Positions 7,758 through 14,683 are shown, counted from the first letter of the stretch. The stretch is DNA of 18,563 nt from Thermoanaerobacterales bacterium UBA4877 (GCA_002399345.1 DHDL01000016.1:16069-34631), one strand, 5' to 3'. A program made the numbers and translations. The notes: a model not told the origin generated them from the sequence alone.

Positions 7758-8236
7758 ACATATACATTTCTTGCTCCCTCGGTTCTGAGTTGATTAGCAG
7801 CATCATCTACCTTTTGCCTTGTGGATTCCACAGATACAATGGCACCACCTGCTTTTATATCCTGTTCATATTTTTTGGCTTGATCGGCAGGAATTCCCCA
7901 ATCAACCAGGCTACCTACTATACCTCCGCCCACTGCACCGGTGATGGTTGCTGCTAATGGTCCCATTGCTACTATGGGGCCTACACCCGGTATCATAAGT
8001 GCACCCGCACTGGCGGCCAGGCCAGCAATGCCACCTAAAACTCCTCCCGTTGTCATACCTGAACTTAGGTTGTTGCCATTGTTGTTATTATTGTTGCTAT
8101 TAGCCTGTCCTTCGTTGCCTTTGGCGATTACTGACATTTCATTTTCAGTAAGGCCTTTGGAACGCATATTGCGTATTGCTCTTTCGGCCTCGTCAGGAGA
8201 CGAGAATGAACCTATTACTTTGGCTTGTTCTGCCAT
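7751..8236 (-). CDS. General stress protein, YflT/17M-like, with glycine-zipper region
   Basis: A 161-residue protein beginning AKVIGSFSSPDEAERAIRNMRSKGLTENEMSVIAK, the pattern of the YflT/general stress protein 17M domain (a small beta-alpha fold around residues 5-40). An Asn-rich linker with six consecutive Asn occurs near residues 48-56. A long Gly/Ala-rich stretch (about residues 60-110, GGVLGGIAGLAASAGAL, GAVGGGIVGSLVDWG) follows, resembling glycine-zipper membrane-associated segments. The C-terminal AGGAIVSVESTRQKVDDAANQL looks like a second half of the same fold. The start has a strong AAAAGGAGG on the - strand. The + strand reading frame over 7941-8312 is its low-complexity shadow. 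The biochemical role is unknown; the family is linked to general stress in Bacilli. Confidence 0.82.
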   Translation of the reverse strand: MAEQAKVIGSFSSPDEAERAIRNMRSKGLTENEMSVIAKGNEGQANSNNNNNNGNNLSSGMTTGGVLGGIAGLAASAGALMIPGVGPIVAMGPLAATITGAVGGGIVGSLVDWGIPADQAKKYEQDIKAGGAIVSVESTRQKVDDAANQLRTEGARNVYVK

Positions 8237-8261
8237 AAAAAAACCTCCTTTTTTCTTTGAT

Positions 8262-8290
8262 ACTATATATTTTTTGCAACTTGGTGTAAA
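8262..8290 (-). promoter_or_regulatory. Promoter for the stress-like gene
   Basis: On the - strand, TTTACA (plus coordinates 8285-8290), 17 bp, then TATAGT (8262-8267): a near-consensus vegetative promoter about 25 bp upstream of the - strand start codon. It overlaps the divergent + strand promoter for the patatin-like gene. Confidence 0.6.
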
Positions 8291-8303
8291 ATATGTATAT
8301 AAT
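8274..8303 (+). promoter_or_regulatory. Promoter candidate for the patatin-like gene
   Basis: TTGCAA (8274-8279), 18-bp spacer, then TATAAT (8298-8303), on the + strand, 57 bp before the chosen start codon. It overlaps the - strand promoter at 8262-8290, so the two divergent promoters may compete. Confidence 0.5.
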
Positions 8304-8359
8304 ATTTTTTAATATAGTAACGACTAAATATATATTAAACGATGTACAGGAGGCAAAGA

Positions 8360-9205
8360 ATGCATAACAAAACAGCATTGGTACTTGGCGGAGGAGGAGC
8401 AAGGGGATATGCCCACATAGGAGTTATAGAAGCTTTGGAAGAAGCGGGCATAAAACCAGATATGATTGTCGGAACAAGCATAGGTGCCATAGTAGGAGCC
8501 GGATATGCTTCTGGGCTCACAGTAGGTGAGATGAAGTCTGTAGCGGGTTCCATTACTGTAAAAAAGTTTGTTGAATTAATGGATGTATCCTTGTCTTCTC
8601 AAGGACTGATCAGAGGAAAAGGAGTAAGCGATTTTTTAAAGCAGACAATAAAGAAGGAAACTTTTGAAGAGCTTAATATACCATTTTATACGGTATCCAC
8701 AAATATCCTGACAGGAGAAAAGGTAGTTATAAATCATGGGGGTCTGATCAAGGCCGTGATGGCCAGTATGTCTATACCCGGATTGTTTACCCCCATACAT
8801 TATGAAGATAAGATATTGGTTGACGGAACCATTGTTGATATTTTACCAATTAAAGTAGCGGTTCAAAACGGCGCAACAAATATAATAGCCGTAGATGTGT
8901 CGTCGAATGTTGACGGGGTATCCACCATTAGCAAAGTGTACAGCCGCGTAAGAGGAGCACTGGATAAAGTAGATATAGCCGCGATACCGACTAATTTCAG
9001 AGGAGTGCTTAAAAGACATAAAAATGCTGTCTATTTTACAATCAAAGCCCTTGAGCTTATGAATGCACGGAAAGATACTAACCCGACATCAAATGTAGTT
9101 ATACTTAAACCATCCGTAAAAGATATAAAGTGGTATAGTTTCTATAAATCGGAAGAAGGCATAATGGCTGGATATGATGCTGCCCGCGAGATGATTAATA
9201 AATAA
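8360..9205 (+). CDS. Patatin-like phospholipase (RssA-like)
   Basis: A cytoplasmic serine acyl-hydrolase of 281 residues with a Ser-Asp dyad. ALVLGGGGARGYAHIGVIEAL at residues 6-26 contains the oxyanion loop GGGARG. VGTSIGAIVGAGYASG has the nucleophile elbow GxSxG with Ser40. ILVDGTIVDILP supplies the catalytic Asp155 in the DG motif. All key residues are present, so the enzyme should be active on lipids or acyl esters; its natural substrate is not known. The ATG at 8360 is preferred because AGGAGG at 8348-8353 lies 6 nt upstream. An in-frame ATG at 8342 would add six residues but has no ribosome-binding site. The gene is monocistronic and divergent from the stress-like gene. Confidence 0.93.
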   Translation: MHNKTALVLGGGGARGYAHIGVIEALEEAGIKPDMIVGTSIGAIVGAGYASGLTVGEMKSVAGSITVKKFVELMDVSLSSQGLIRGKGVSDFLKQTIKKETFEELNIPFYTVSTNILTGEKVVINHGGLIKAVMASMSIPGLFTPIHYEDKILVDGTIVDILPIKVAVQNGATNIIAVDVSSNVDGVSTISKVYSRVRGALDKVDIAAIPTNFRGVLKRHKNAVYFTIKALELMNARKDTNPTSNVVILKPSVKDIKWYSFYKSEEGIMAGYDAAREMINK

Positions 9206-9233
9206 TTTGCAAATTTGTGATCGGATTTTGAGC

Positions 9234-9262
9234 TTGAAAAAAACCCGATCCTGTGATATAGT
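9234..9262 (+). promoter_or_regulatory. Promoter of tRNA-Arg
   Basis: TTGAAA (9234-9239), exactly 17 bp, then TATAGT (9257-9262), with TG and a G-rich approach just before the -10. Transcription would start around 9268-9270, about a dozen bases before the mature tRNA 5' end. This is a good vegetative promoter for a single tRNA gene. Confidence 0.7.
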
Positions 9263-9280
9263 AATAATGCTAATAAAGAT

Positions 9281-9357
9281 GCGCCCATAGCTCAGCTGGA
9301 TAGAGTAACTGACTACGAATCAGGAGGTCGTGGGTTCGAATCCCTCTGGGCGCACCA
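9281..9357 (+). tRNA. tRNA-Arg (anticodon ACG), CCA encoded
   Basis: A 77-nt cloverleaf. The acceptor stem GCGCCCA/TGGGCGC is perfect, the discriminator is A73 and CCA is encoded. The D-arm is GCTC/GAGT, with A20 in the D-loop, an arginine identity base. The anticodon loop CTACGAA reads ACG, which would be edited to ICG by a TadA-type deaminase. The T-loop is TTCGAAT. Two non-Watson-Crick positions stand out: A27 opposite G43 at the top of the anticodon stem, and T50 opposite T64 in the T-stem. It probably still folds, but it differs from the usual fully paired form. Confidence 0.95.
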
Positions 9358-9369
9358 GGACTTTTACAA

Positions 9370-9390
9370 CACTCTCGGCAGTGCTTTTTT
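9370..9390 (+). terminator. Weak terminator after tRNA-Arg
   Basis: A short CACT/AGTG stem (9370-9373 with 9380-9383) around CTCGGC, followed by C and a run of T. The T-tract and position 12 nt after the tRNA support termination, but the stem is only 4 bp. Confidence 0.4.
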
Positions 9391-9585
9391 TATTTTATAC
9401 TCAGATTAAATCATATGCCTATCAACAATTGACAGGCGTGTATACAGCAGTTTACCTTCAACTGAAGAGTTTACAATAGAATAGCAGTATCTATGAAACA
9501 AGGGATTTGAGTGAAAGAATTCAAATCCCTTGTTTTTATGGATAATAATACCTTTAAGATATTTTAAATTTCATTAGTCCTTTTT
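9391..9585. other. Gene-free stretch between tRNA-Arg and the ECF sigma operon
   Basis: No credible reading frame with a ribosome-binding site on either strand. It holds an imperfect dyad at 9417-9437 (GCCT...AGGC), a TTGACA at 9429-9434 without a convincing -10 at the right distance, two AGTTTAC copies near 9450 and 9469, and the strong hairpin at 9496-9537. A short RNA ending at that hairpin is possible but unproven. No integrase, repeat or tRNA fragment marks this as an integration site. Confidence 0.4.
9496..9537 (+). terminator. Very strong orphan intrinsic terminator
   Basis: A perfect 15-bp stem (9496-9510 with 9521-9535) around the 10-nt loop GTGAAAGAAT, with the T-tract on the 3' side. 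No open gene precedes it: the nearest upstream gene is the tRNA, 140 nt away, which has its own T-tract. It either ends a small RNA or insulates the sigma operon from upstream transcription. Confidence 0.8.
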
Positions 9586-9645
9586 GTGAAAACTACGTTT
9601 ATATATATGTACAAGCATTTATTACACGTAATTAAAAGTAAGGCG

Positions 9646-10188
9646 GTGAGTCGCATTTCGCAGCTTAAATTGATCAGGCAAGCTCAAAAAGGTGATACGG
9701 ATGCCTTGGAAACAATTATTAACCATTATTATGACAATATCTTTTCCTATTTATATCGCAATACCGGAGATAAAGCTATTGCGGAGGATCTGACACAGGA
9801 TGTCTTTTTAAAGTTGGTAAATGCGCTTGCCGGTTACCGACCTGTGGGGAAATTTTCTAATTTCGTTTTTACCATTGCAGTTAATGTAAGGAACGACTAT
9901 TACAGAAAGAATAAATTATCTATTCAGGAGTATGATCTTTTAAATGTGGATGCAGGAGTGGATATTGAAAAGATTTTAATCCGGAAGGATCAAAGCAGTC
10001 GGTTGAAAGAAGCAATACAGAAGCTGCCCGATGCACAGAAAGATACGATATTGCTTCGATTCTTCCACGATATGAAAATCAAAGACATTGCCAAAATAAC
10101 AAGTACAAATCCTTCAACTGTAAAATCACGGGTCAGTAACGGATTGAAAAAACTTAAATCATTATTATCGGAGGTGGATACACATTGA
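9646..10188 (+). CDS. ECF-type RNA polymerase sigma factor
   Basis: Directs RNA polymerase to a dedicated promoter set. Region 2 is clear: LIRQAQKGDTDALETIINHYYDNIF, then AIAEDLTQDVFLKLVNAL (region 2.2 core-binding, DLTQDVF), and FSNFVFTIAVNVRNDYYRK (regions 2.3-2.4). Region 4 is LPDAQKDTILLRFFHDM followed by the helix-turn-helix IKDIAKITSTNPSTVKSRVSNGLKKL. There is no region 3, as expected for ECF factors. I prefer the GTG at 9646 (180 residues), which has AAGG upstream and places LIRQAQ at the usual N-terminal position. The frame stays open upstream to a GTG at 9586 and includes an ATG at 9607, but neither has a ribosome-binding site. Its TGA overlaps the TTG start of the next gene, so it is co-translated with a membrane protein in the slot where an anti-sigma factor is usual. 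Confidence 0.9.
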   Translation: MSRISQLKLIRQAQKGDTDALETIINHYYDNIFSYLYRNTGDKAIAEDLTQDVFLKLVNALAGYRPVGKFSNFVFTIAVNVRNDYYRKNKLSIQEYDLLNVDAGVDIEKILIRKDQSSRLKEAIQKLPDAQKDTILLRFFHDMKIKDIAKITSTNPSTVKSRVSNGLKKLKSLLSEVDTH

Positions 10189-10931
10189 AACAAAACAAAC
10201 CCCATCAAAAATTTACTTCCATGTTTCCCGTCCCCGAAACGGATGCTGAAAAAAAACAGGCTATCATTGATAAAGCGAAAAAACTCTTGACTTTGAATAC
10301 TAAATATACCGGTGCGCAATTAAACTTTGTAAAGTACCAGCTTCTAAGCATTTCTAAGATCTTTTGGGTATTACAATTTTTCTGTTTTGTATATTTGCTT
10401 CTTAATAGTTCGTCGGCGAAAGGGATGGATGATATTCAAATTCTTTTTTTGACTATTGTACCTATCATGACATTTTATATTTTGCCTGAGATGCTGAAAT
10501 CCCGGATTTATCATACAAGCGAAACAGAGGCGGTTTGTTTTTATAGCCCGGAAAAGGTAATTGCCACAAAGATGGTATTAATAAGCTTAAGCAATATTTC
10601 GGTTATCAGTGTGGCATCCCTGATATGTGGCTTCAATCTGCAATTTAATATCGGTGAATTACTCTGCAGGGGCTTTATTCCATTTAATATTTCGGCTGCT
10701 TTATCAATGATTGTATTTAACTTTTTTAGAATAAAATCATCCTATGCCATGTTATCCGTTTCCACCGTATTAACGGTGGCGTTAATCCAGCTGCGCTATA
10801 CAACTATTTTACTAACAGATGCGTGGTTTGCTGTATTTATTGTAAGTTTATTGTTTGTAACATTGGCGGTAACGATTACTAAAACCCGGTTTGGGAGAAT
10901 AAGGGAGGTGTATTATGAGGCTGAATATTAA
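10185..10931 (+). CDS. Six-TM membrane protein in the anti-sigma position (TTG start)
   Basis: A 248-residue protein with a charged cytoplasmic N-terminus of about 55 residues (rich in Lys; PETDAEKKQAIIDKAKKLL), then about six hydrophobic segments: ISKIFWVLQFFCFVYLLL (about 56-73), IQILFLTIVPIMTFYIL, MVLISLSNISVISVASLIC, FIPFNISAALSMIVFNFF, YAMLSVSTVLTVALIQL and AWFAVFIVSLLFVTLAVTI (about 214-232). I recognise no named family. TTG at 10185 is supported by GGAGGTGG about 8 nt upstream and by the overlap with the sigma stop (TTGA). The 3' end overlaps the ABC ATPase gene by 17 nt. Position and topology suggest either a membrane-bound regulator of the sigma factor or an extra membrane subunit of the ABC exporter; the sequence does not decide between them. 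Confidence 0.82.
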   Translation: MKQNKPHQKFTSMFPVPETDAEKKQAIIDKAKKLLTLNTKYTGAQLNFVKYQLLSISKIFWVLQFFCFVYLLLNSSSAKGMDDIQILFLTIVPIMTFYILPEMLKSRIYHTSETEAVCFYSPEKVIATKMVLISLSNISVISVASLICGFNLQFNIGELLCRGFIPFNISAALSMIVFNFFRIKSSYAMLSVSTVLTVALIQLRYTTILLTDAWFAVFIVSLLFVTLAVTITKTRFGRIREVYYEAEY

Positions 10932-11793
10932 AAATTTGACGAAAAGATATAAAGACAAGGTGGCGGTAGATGACCTCTCCGTTTCCCTTCAGTCAGGTGT
11001 ATATGGTCTGTTAGGACCCAACGGTGCGGGGAAAACCACTTTGATGCGTATGATTTGTGACCTTAGCAGGCCGGATGAGGGAGGAATTTTTTATAATGGG
11101 CAGCCAATCCGGAAATTAGGAGAAGAGTACCGTAAGGTTTTAGGGTATCTTCCACAAAATTTTGGTTATTACCCAAGCTTTACTGTGCGGAGATACATGG
11201 AGTATCTTGCATCTTTAAAGGGATTGAATCCTAATTTTAGTAAAAGGAAAATTGATGAGTTGTTGGAAACGGTGGGATTGGCTGAGTATAGCCAGGAAAA
11301 AATTTCCTCCCTGTCCGGGGGTATGCGGCAGCGCCTGGGGATTGCCCAGTCGATGCTAAACGAGCCGGATATCTTGATTTTGGATGAGCCGACTGTCGGA
11401 CTTGACCCATCTGAACGTGTAAGGTTTAGAAATCTGATCAGCACATTTTCGCAGGATAAGATTACGATTTTGTCTACCCACATCGTTTCCGATGTTTCTT
11501 ACATTGCCGATGAGATCCTGCTGGTACAGCAAGGAAAGCTGCGCTATCAAGGCAACGTTCAGCAAATAACTTCAGGCGTACGGAATAAGGTTTGGGAGGC
11601 TCTTGTAGAGAATCAGCAGGCTGATGTGGCTAAAGAACAATTTGTTATAAGCAATATACATCACACCACCCGGGGAACCGTAATGCGTATCATTTCCGAC
11701 AGTTGCCCATTCCCTGGTGCAAAGGTTGTAGAACCTACCTTGGAGGATGCCTATCTTTATTACACGGGAGAGGAAAGCGGTGAACAGCTATGA
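10915..11793 (+). CDS. ABC transporter ATP-binding protein (ABC-2 exporter type)
   Basis: A 292-residue ATPase of the CcmA/DrrA-like export class. Walker A is GPNGAGKTTLM near residues 34-44, the Q-loop region is LGYLPQNFGYYPSFTV, the signature is LSGGMRQRLG near residues 133-142, Walker B with catalytic Glu is DILILDEPTVGLDP, and the H-loop is ILSTHIVSD. The C-terminal 80 residues (from about 212) form the variable accessory domain usual in exporters. AAGGGAGGTG precedes the ATG, and the start lies within the preceding membrane-protein gene. The stop overlaps the permease start (ATGA). With the next gene it should form an ABC-2 exporter, probably induced by the cassette's own ECF sigma factor. 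The substrate is unknown; antimicrobial peptides or lipids are common for such cassettes. Confidence 0.95.
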   Translation: MRLNIKNLTKRYKDKVAVDDLSVSLQSGVYGLLGPNGAGKTTLMRMICDLSRPDEGGIFYNGQPIRKLGEEYRKVLGYLPQNFGYYPSFTVRRYMEYLASLKGLNPNFSKRKIDELLETVGLAEYSQEKISSLSGGMRQRLGIAQSMLNEPDILILDEPTVGLDPSERVRFRNLISTFSQDKITILSTHIVSDVSYIADEILLVQQGKLRYQGNVQQITSGVRNKVWEALVENQQADVAKEQFVISNIHHTTRGTVMRIISDSCPFPGAKVVEPTLEDAYLYYTGEESGEQL

Positions 11794-13058
11794 GATTTGA
11801 ACTGTATAAAATTTTTAAGAAAAGAGTTGTCTTGATCTTAATTTGTGTAGGACTGGTTTGGGGATTGTTTTCCGCACTTCAGCCAGCACTTGAGTACACT
11901 ACTTATACCGAGCAGATGGATAAGCTGACCGGGATTAAAGCAATACGATACGATCGGGATTTGCAGAATAAATACGCCGGTCGTTATTCAATGAAGGAGC
12001 TTAAATCACTTTATAAAAAGGAAGAGGATATTTATAACAATCAGGAATATCAGCGGCCTGAAGACGAGGACGGTGGGTATTCTTATTCCGATGCCTCAGG
12101 AAATACAACTTCGCTTACGGACGAGGCGTACTATAAACATCTTAACCGCTATAATGTTATATCTCTTGTTGGATCACGAACCTTTTACAATCCAAGATTT
12201 GTTAAGGATCTCATAGCAACGGGAGATTTGACCGAATTCTACCTCGGATCTATCGTTCGCTATCCGGGGGAAGAAAAACTAATTCCTTCTCCTGATTCGA
12301 GTACCCCTATAGTCAAAAAACTTGTGGAGTTGTATGACGACTTGCAGTATCCATTTAAAGGTGCTTACATAAATGGATGGGAGGATTTTTTCAATACGAT
12401 TCCCGTATTCTTTCCATGGATGGTTGGGCTGATCATTGTGATCGGCATTGTTCCAATGTTTGCGGAAGAAACCAGCTCCGGTTCCGACAAGGTGCTGCTT
12501 ACGACACGTTACGGCAAGACACGTATGATTCGGGATAAAATAGCGGCCGGTTTTCTTTATGCTTCCTTTGTATTTTTGCTGTTTGCGGTATTTTTTATTG
12601 CCCTTTATACCGGTATATATGGAGCATCCGGATTAAGTGCCTCCATACAATTACTAGGTCATTGTAAACTATCGCCATATGATATGTCGATTAACCAAGC
12701 ATTGATAGGATGGGTACTTTGGGGGTGGCTGGCGGCATTAATGATTTCAGCCGAGACAATGCTGTTTTCTTCATTGGCTTCCAATACATTTGCTGCCTTA
12801 ATACCTTCTTTTATTGTTTACATCGTGCCTATGATGGGCTTTGCTGAGATTTCTCCTAAGCTGCACAGGGTATTGCAATTGCTTCCGGTAAATATAATTG
12901 GCGATGTAGACCGGTTATTCAGTATGCCGGACTATTATACAATATTCGGTTCGCTGGTTGAAAAAAAGATACTTATTGTTTTTGTAGGTATTGCGGCAGT
13001 CATAATTTGTTCACTATTGTCTGCGGTGATTTTTAAGAAAAAGGAAGCATCTAATTAA
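11790..13058 (+). CDS. ABC-2 type transporter permease
   Basis: A 422-residue membrane protein. One N-terminal helix (about residues 12-32, VVLILICVGLVWGLFSALQ) is followed by a large extracytoplasmic domain of about 170 residues, rich in Tyr and charged residues. A cluster of helices follows from about residue 205: PWMVGLIIVIGIVPMFAEE, FLYASFVFLLFAVFFIALYTGIY, ALIGWVLWGWLAALMISAETM, AALIPSFIVYIVPMMGFAEI, and the last helix ILIVFVGIAAVIICSLLSAVIF. EETSSGSDKVLLTTRYGKTRMIRDKI after the second helix is the cytoplasmic loop typical of ABC-2 permeases (coupling region). The ATG overlaps the ATPase stop. It is the last gene of the sigma-controlled cassette; a solid terminator follows at 13121-13161. 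Confidence 0.88.
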   Translation: MRFELYKIFKKRVVLILICVGLVWGLFSALQPALEYTTYTEQMDKLTGIKAIRYDRDLQNKYAGRYSMKELKSLYKKEEDIYNNQEYQRPEDEDGGYSYSDASGNTTSLTDEAYYKHLNRYNVISLVGSRTFYNPRFVKDLIATGDLTEFYLGSIVRYPGEEKLIPSPDSSTPIVKKLVELYDDLQYPFKGAYINGWEDFFNTIPVFFPWMVGLIIVIGIVPMFAEETSSGSDKVLLTTRYGKTRMIRDKIAAGFLYASFVFLLFAVFFIALYTGIYGASGLSASIQLLGHCKLSPYDMSINQALIGWVLWGWLAALMISAETMLFSSLASNTFAALIPSFIVYIVPMMGFAEISPKLHRVLQLLPVNIIGDVDRLFSMPDYYTIFGSLVEKKILIVFVGIAAVIICSLLSAVIFKKKEASN

Positions 13059-13120
13059 TTTACTTAACGTTTTTAAAACGACCTGATACCTGAAGGAGAG
13101 TGTTCGCATTATCTTAATGG

Positions 13121-13161
13121 CTGCATTTTGTTGGATATGAGCCAATGAAATGCAGATTTTT
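13121..13161 (+). terminator. Terminator of the ECF sigma/ABC cassette
   Basis: A 14-bp stem pairs 13121-13134 (CTGCATTTTGTTGG) with 13142-13155, including two G-T wobbles, around the loop ATATGAG, and is followed by ATTTTT. It lies about 60 nt after the permease stop. Confidence 0.82.
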
Positions 13162-13201
13162 CATATATAATATGGCAATAGTGCCCAAGTGGGTGATTTG
13201 A

Positions 13202-13230
13202 TTGATTAATTCGACGCTGCGATATATAAT
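13202..13230 (+). promoter_or_regulatory. Promoter candidate for the PocR/AraC regulator
   Basis: TTGATT (13202-13207), exactly 17 bp, TATAAT (13225-13230). The -10 is perfect and the -35 has four of six consensus bases. It lies about 185 bp upstream of the regulator start, inside a very AT-rich stretch, so chance matches are possible. Confidence 0.5.
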
Positions 13231-13379
13231 ATATATGATAATTAGTTGACTAAGGATTTAAAATTCATATCTATTAAATACAGTATGTGCATATAAATCC
13301 CTACTGGACAATCAGTTAATTGATTGTATACATTTCAAAACTCTGTATTCGCCATGTATCCCGATGATATTAAAATCCG

Positions 13380-13403
13380 ATATAAATGTAAATACATTTA
13401 TAT
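13380..13403 (+). promoter_or_regulatory. 24-bp palindrome, candidate operator or leader hairpin
   Basis: Arms ATATAAATGTA and TACATTTATAT (11 bp each, exact) are separated by AA. It ends 8 bp before the regulator's Shine-Dalgarno. A protein bound here, or the hairpin formed in the RNA, could control expression of the regulator, for example autoregulation. Confidence 0.5.
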
Positions 13404-13415
13404 TTTGCAAAGGGG

Positions 13416-14507
13416 GTGATCAGACTGAAAGACAAATTTCCGGATTTGACCTATATAATAAACGCAAACAATTTTCAAAGGATTCAAGATGCAATATCAA
13501 AGGTAGCAGGGACATCTCTACTGACTATAGATTATAAAGGGAAACCTATTACAAAACACAGCAACTGCAGTGATTTCTGTAAATTCGTAAGATCTGACGG
13601 CAAATACTCCAGACTATGTGAAAAATGCGACTCGAGAGGAGGGTTGGAAGCGGTTCGCCTGCAGCATCCTTATATATACATATGTCACATGGGACTGTTA
13701 GTTTATGCCATACCCATAATTGTAGACGGTCAGTATTTAGGTGCTTTAGTAGGCGGTCAGGTATTTTTAAGAGAAGAGGATATAGAAAAAAAAGACCTGG
13801 AGTGGATATTTGAGGATCGTTTTATAAAAGAGAGGTTGTTTGATAATAAGGAGATTAAAGGCACATACAAAAGAATTCCAACAGTTTCACTCAGTAGAAT
13901 TAAATCAGTTGCCAACATGATATCTATTATAAGTAACTATATAGTAGAGGAAGCTCTTTTAAAAATAAAATTAAATGAAATGAATGAAGAAATTCTAATG
14001 ACAAACAGAAATAGGAGCACAGAAGAGGTTTTATTAAAATCAAAACTAAATGAAATGACAGAAATAATATCAATGGCAAATAGTAATACGGATATGGCGA
14101 ATATGAACATAATGAAGAGAGGAAATAATAAAGACTACGAAGAGGTGGAAACACATGGGCAAAAGGATAATTTGATATTGAGACCGGCCATTGATTATAT
14201 TCAAAATAACTATTGCCGCAATATATGCCTTGATGAGATGGCAACCCTATGTAATATAAGTTCTAGTTATTTTAGCAAGCTCTTCAAGAAGATAACCGGT
14301 GAAAACTTCTCCAACTATATAAATAAACTCAGAATGGAAAAAGCGAGACAACTTCTTGAAACATCTAATATTTCTATTAAAGACCTTTCTATCGATCTGG
14401 GATACGAGGATTGCGCATATTTTGTAAAGGTGTTTAAAAAGATAGTTGGACTTACACCGACTTCATACAGACAACAATATATAACTAAATACTACAAGGA
14501 CAAGTAA
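13416..14507 (+). CDS. AraC-family regulator with N-terminal PocR sensory domain
   Basis: A transcription factor of up to 363 residues. The N-terminal part (about residues 12-180) matches the PocR ligand-binding domain: CSDFCKFVRSDGKYSRLCEKC at 51-71 with four Cys (C51, C55, C68, C71), YICHMGLLVYAIPIIVDGQYLGALVGGQVF at 88-117. A helical, highly charged linker follows and includes a 22-residue tandem duplication. The C-terminal AraC domain (about 256-356) has both helix-turn-helix units: LDEMATLCNISSSYFSKLFKKITG and IKDLSIDLGYEDCAYFVKVFKKIVGLTPTSYR. The GTG at 13416 lies inside the strong GGGGGTGATC Shine-Dalgarno; the codon properly spaced from it is CTG at 13425, so translation may start there. 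It is probably the activator of the downstream Grd-like cluster, sensing its substrate (inference from position). Confidence 0.92.
   Translation: MIRLKDKFPDLTYIINANNFQRIQDAISKVAGTSLLTIDYKGKPITKHSNCSDFCKFVRSDGKYSRLCEKCDSRGGLEAVRLQHPYIYICHMGLLVYAIPIIVDGQYLGALVGGQVFLREEDIEKKDLEWIFEDRFIKERLFDNKEIKGTYKRIPTVSLSRIKSVANMISIISNYIVEEALLKIKLNEMNEEILMTNRNRSTEEVLLKSKLNEMTEIISMANSNTDMANMNIMKRGNNKDYEEVETHGQKDNLILRPAIDYIQNNYCRNICLDEMATLCNISSSYFSKLFKKITGENFSNYINKLRMEKARQLLETSNISIKDLSIDLGYEDCAYFVKVFKKIVGLTPTSYRQQYITKYYKDK
13947..14087 (+). repeat. Tandem duplication coding for the regulator's linker
   Basis: Two 22-residue copies, EEALLKIKLNEMNEEILMTNRN (residues 178-199, bases 13947-14012) and EEVLLKSKLNEMTEIISMANSN (residues 203-224, bases 14022-14087), lie 25 codons apart. 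About 14 of 22 positions are identical. The predicted helix is extended by the copy between sensor and DNA-binding domains. Confidence 0.8.
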
Positions 14508-14610
14508 TTTTTGTCAGTAAAATTATATATGAAACTACAATCATTCAAAAAAGTAAATGATTTATTACATTAACATAGTAAGATATTGCAATGTATATTG
14601 ATCACCGTTC

Positions 14611-14619
14611 TGTTAAAAT
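14611..14619 (+). promoter_or_regulatory. Extended -10 candidate for the Grd-like cluster
   Basis: TGTTAAAAT has TGn plus TAAAAT (5 of 6 with TATAAT), 65 bp before the first Grd-like gene. No good -35 lies 17-18 bp upstream, as expected for a promoter that depends on an activator such as the adjacent AraC protein. A weak hairpin, AATCATT/AATGATT (14539-14562), lies between it and the regulator's stop. Confidence 0.35.
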
Positions 14620-14683
14620 TTAATTACAGACTTAATTATGGTGTAAATTAGGTTTGTAAAAATAAAAGAAGGAGATGTGAATC

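Larger units (their letters stand above)
13162..13415 (+). other. AT-rich regulatory region upstream of the PocR/AraC gene
   Basis: This is the terminator-proximal part of a 357-bp gap between permease and regulator, with no plausible coding frame. It carries a near-consensus promoter (13202-13230), a 7-bp inverted repeat ACAATCA/TGATTGT (13308-13314 with 13321-13327) with a 6-nt centre, and a 24-bp palindrome (13380-13403) just before the Shine-Dalgarno. If the promoter is used, the regulator has a leader of about 180 nt. Confidence 0.55.

Noticed and set aside
7941..8312. Proline/leucine-rich + strand ORF
   Set aside because: It is antisense to the Gly/Asn-rich stress-like gene; the composition is a mirror of that low complexity and there is no ribosome-binding site.
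9281..13161. Genomic island inserted at tRNA-Arg
   Set aside because: No integrase gene and no repeated copy of the tRNA 3' end found downstream in the window, so there is no direct evidence of integration.
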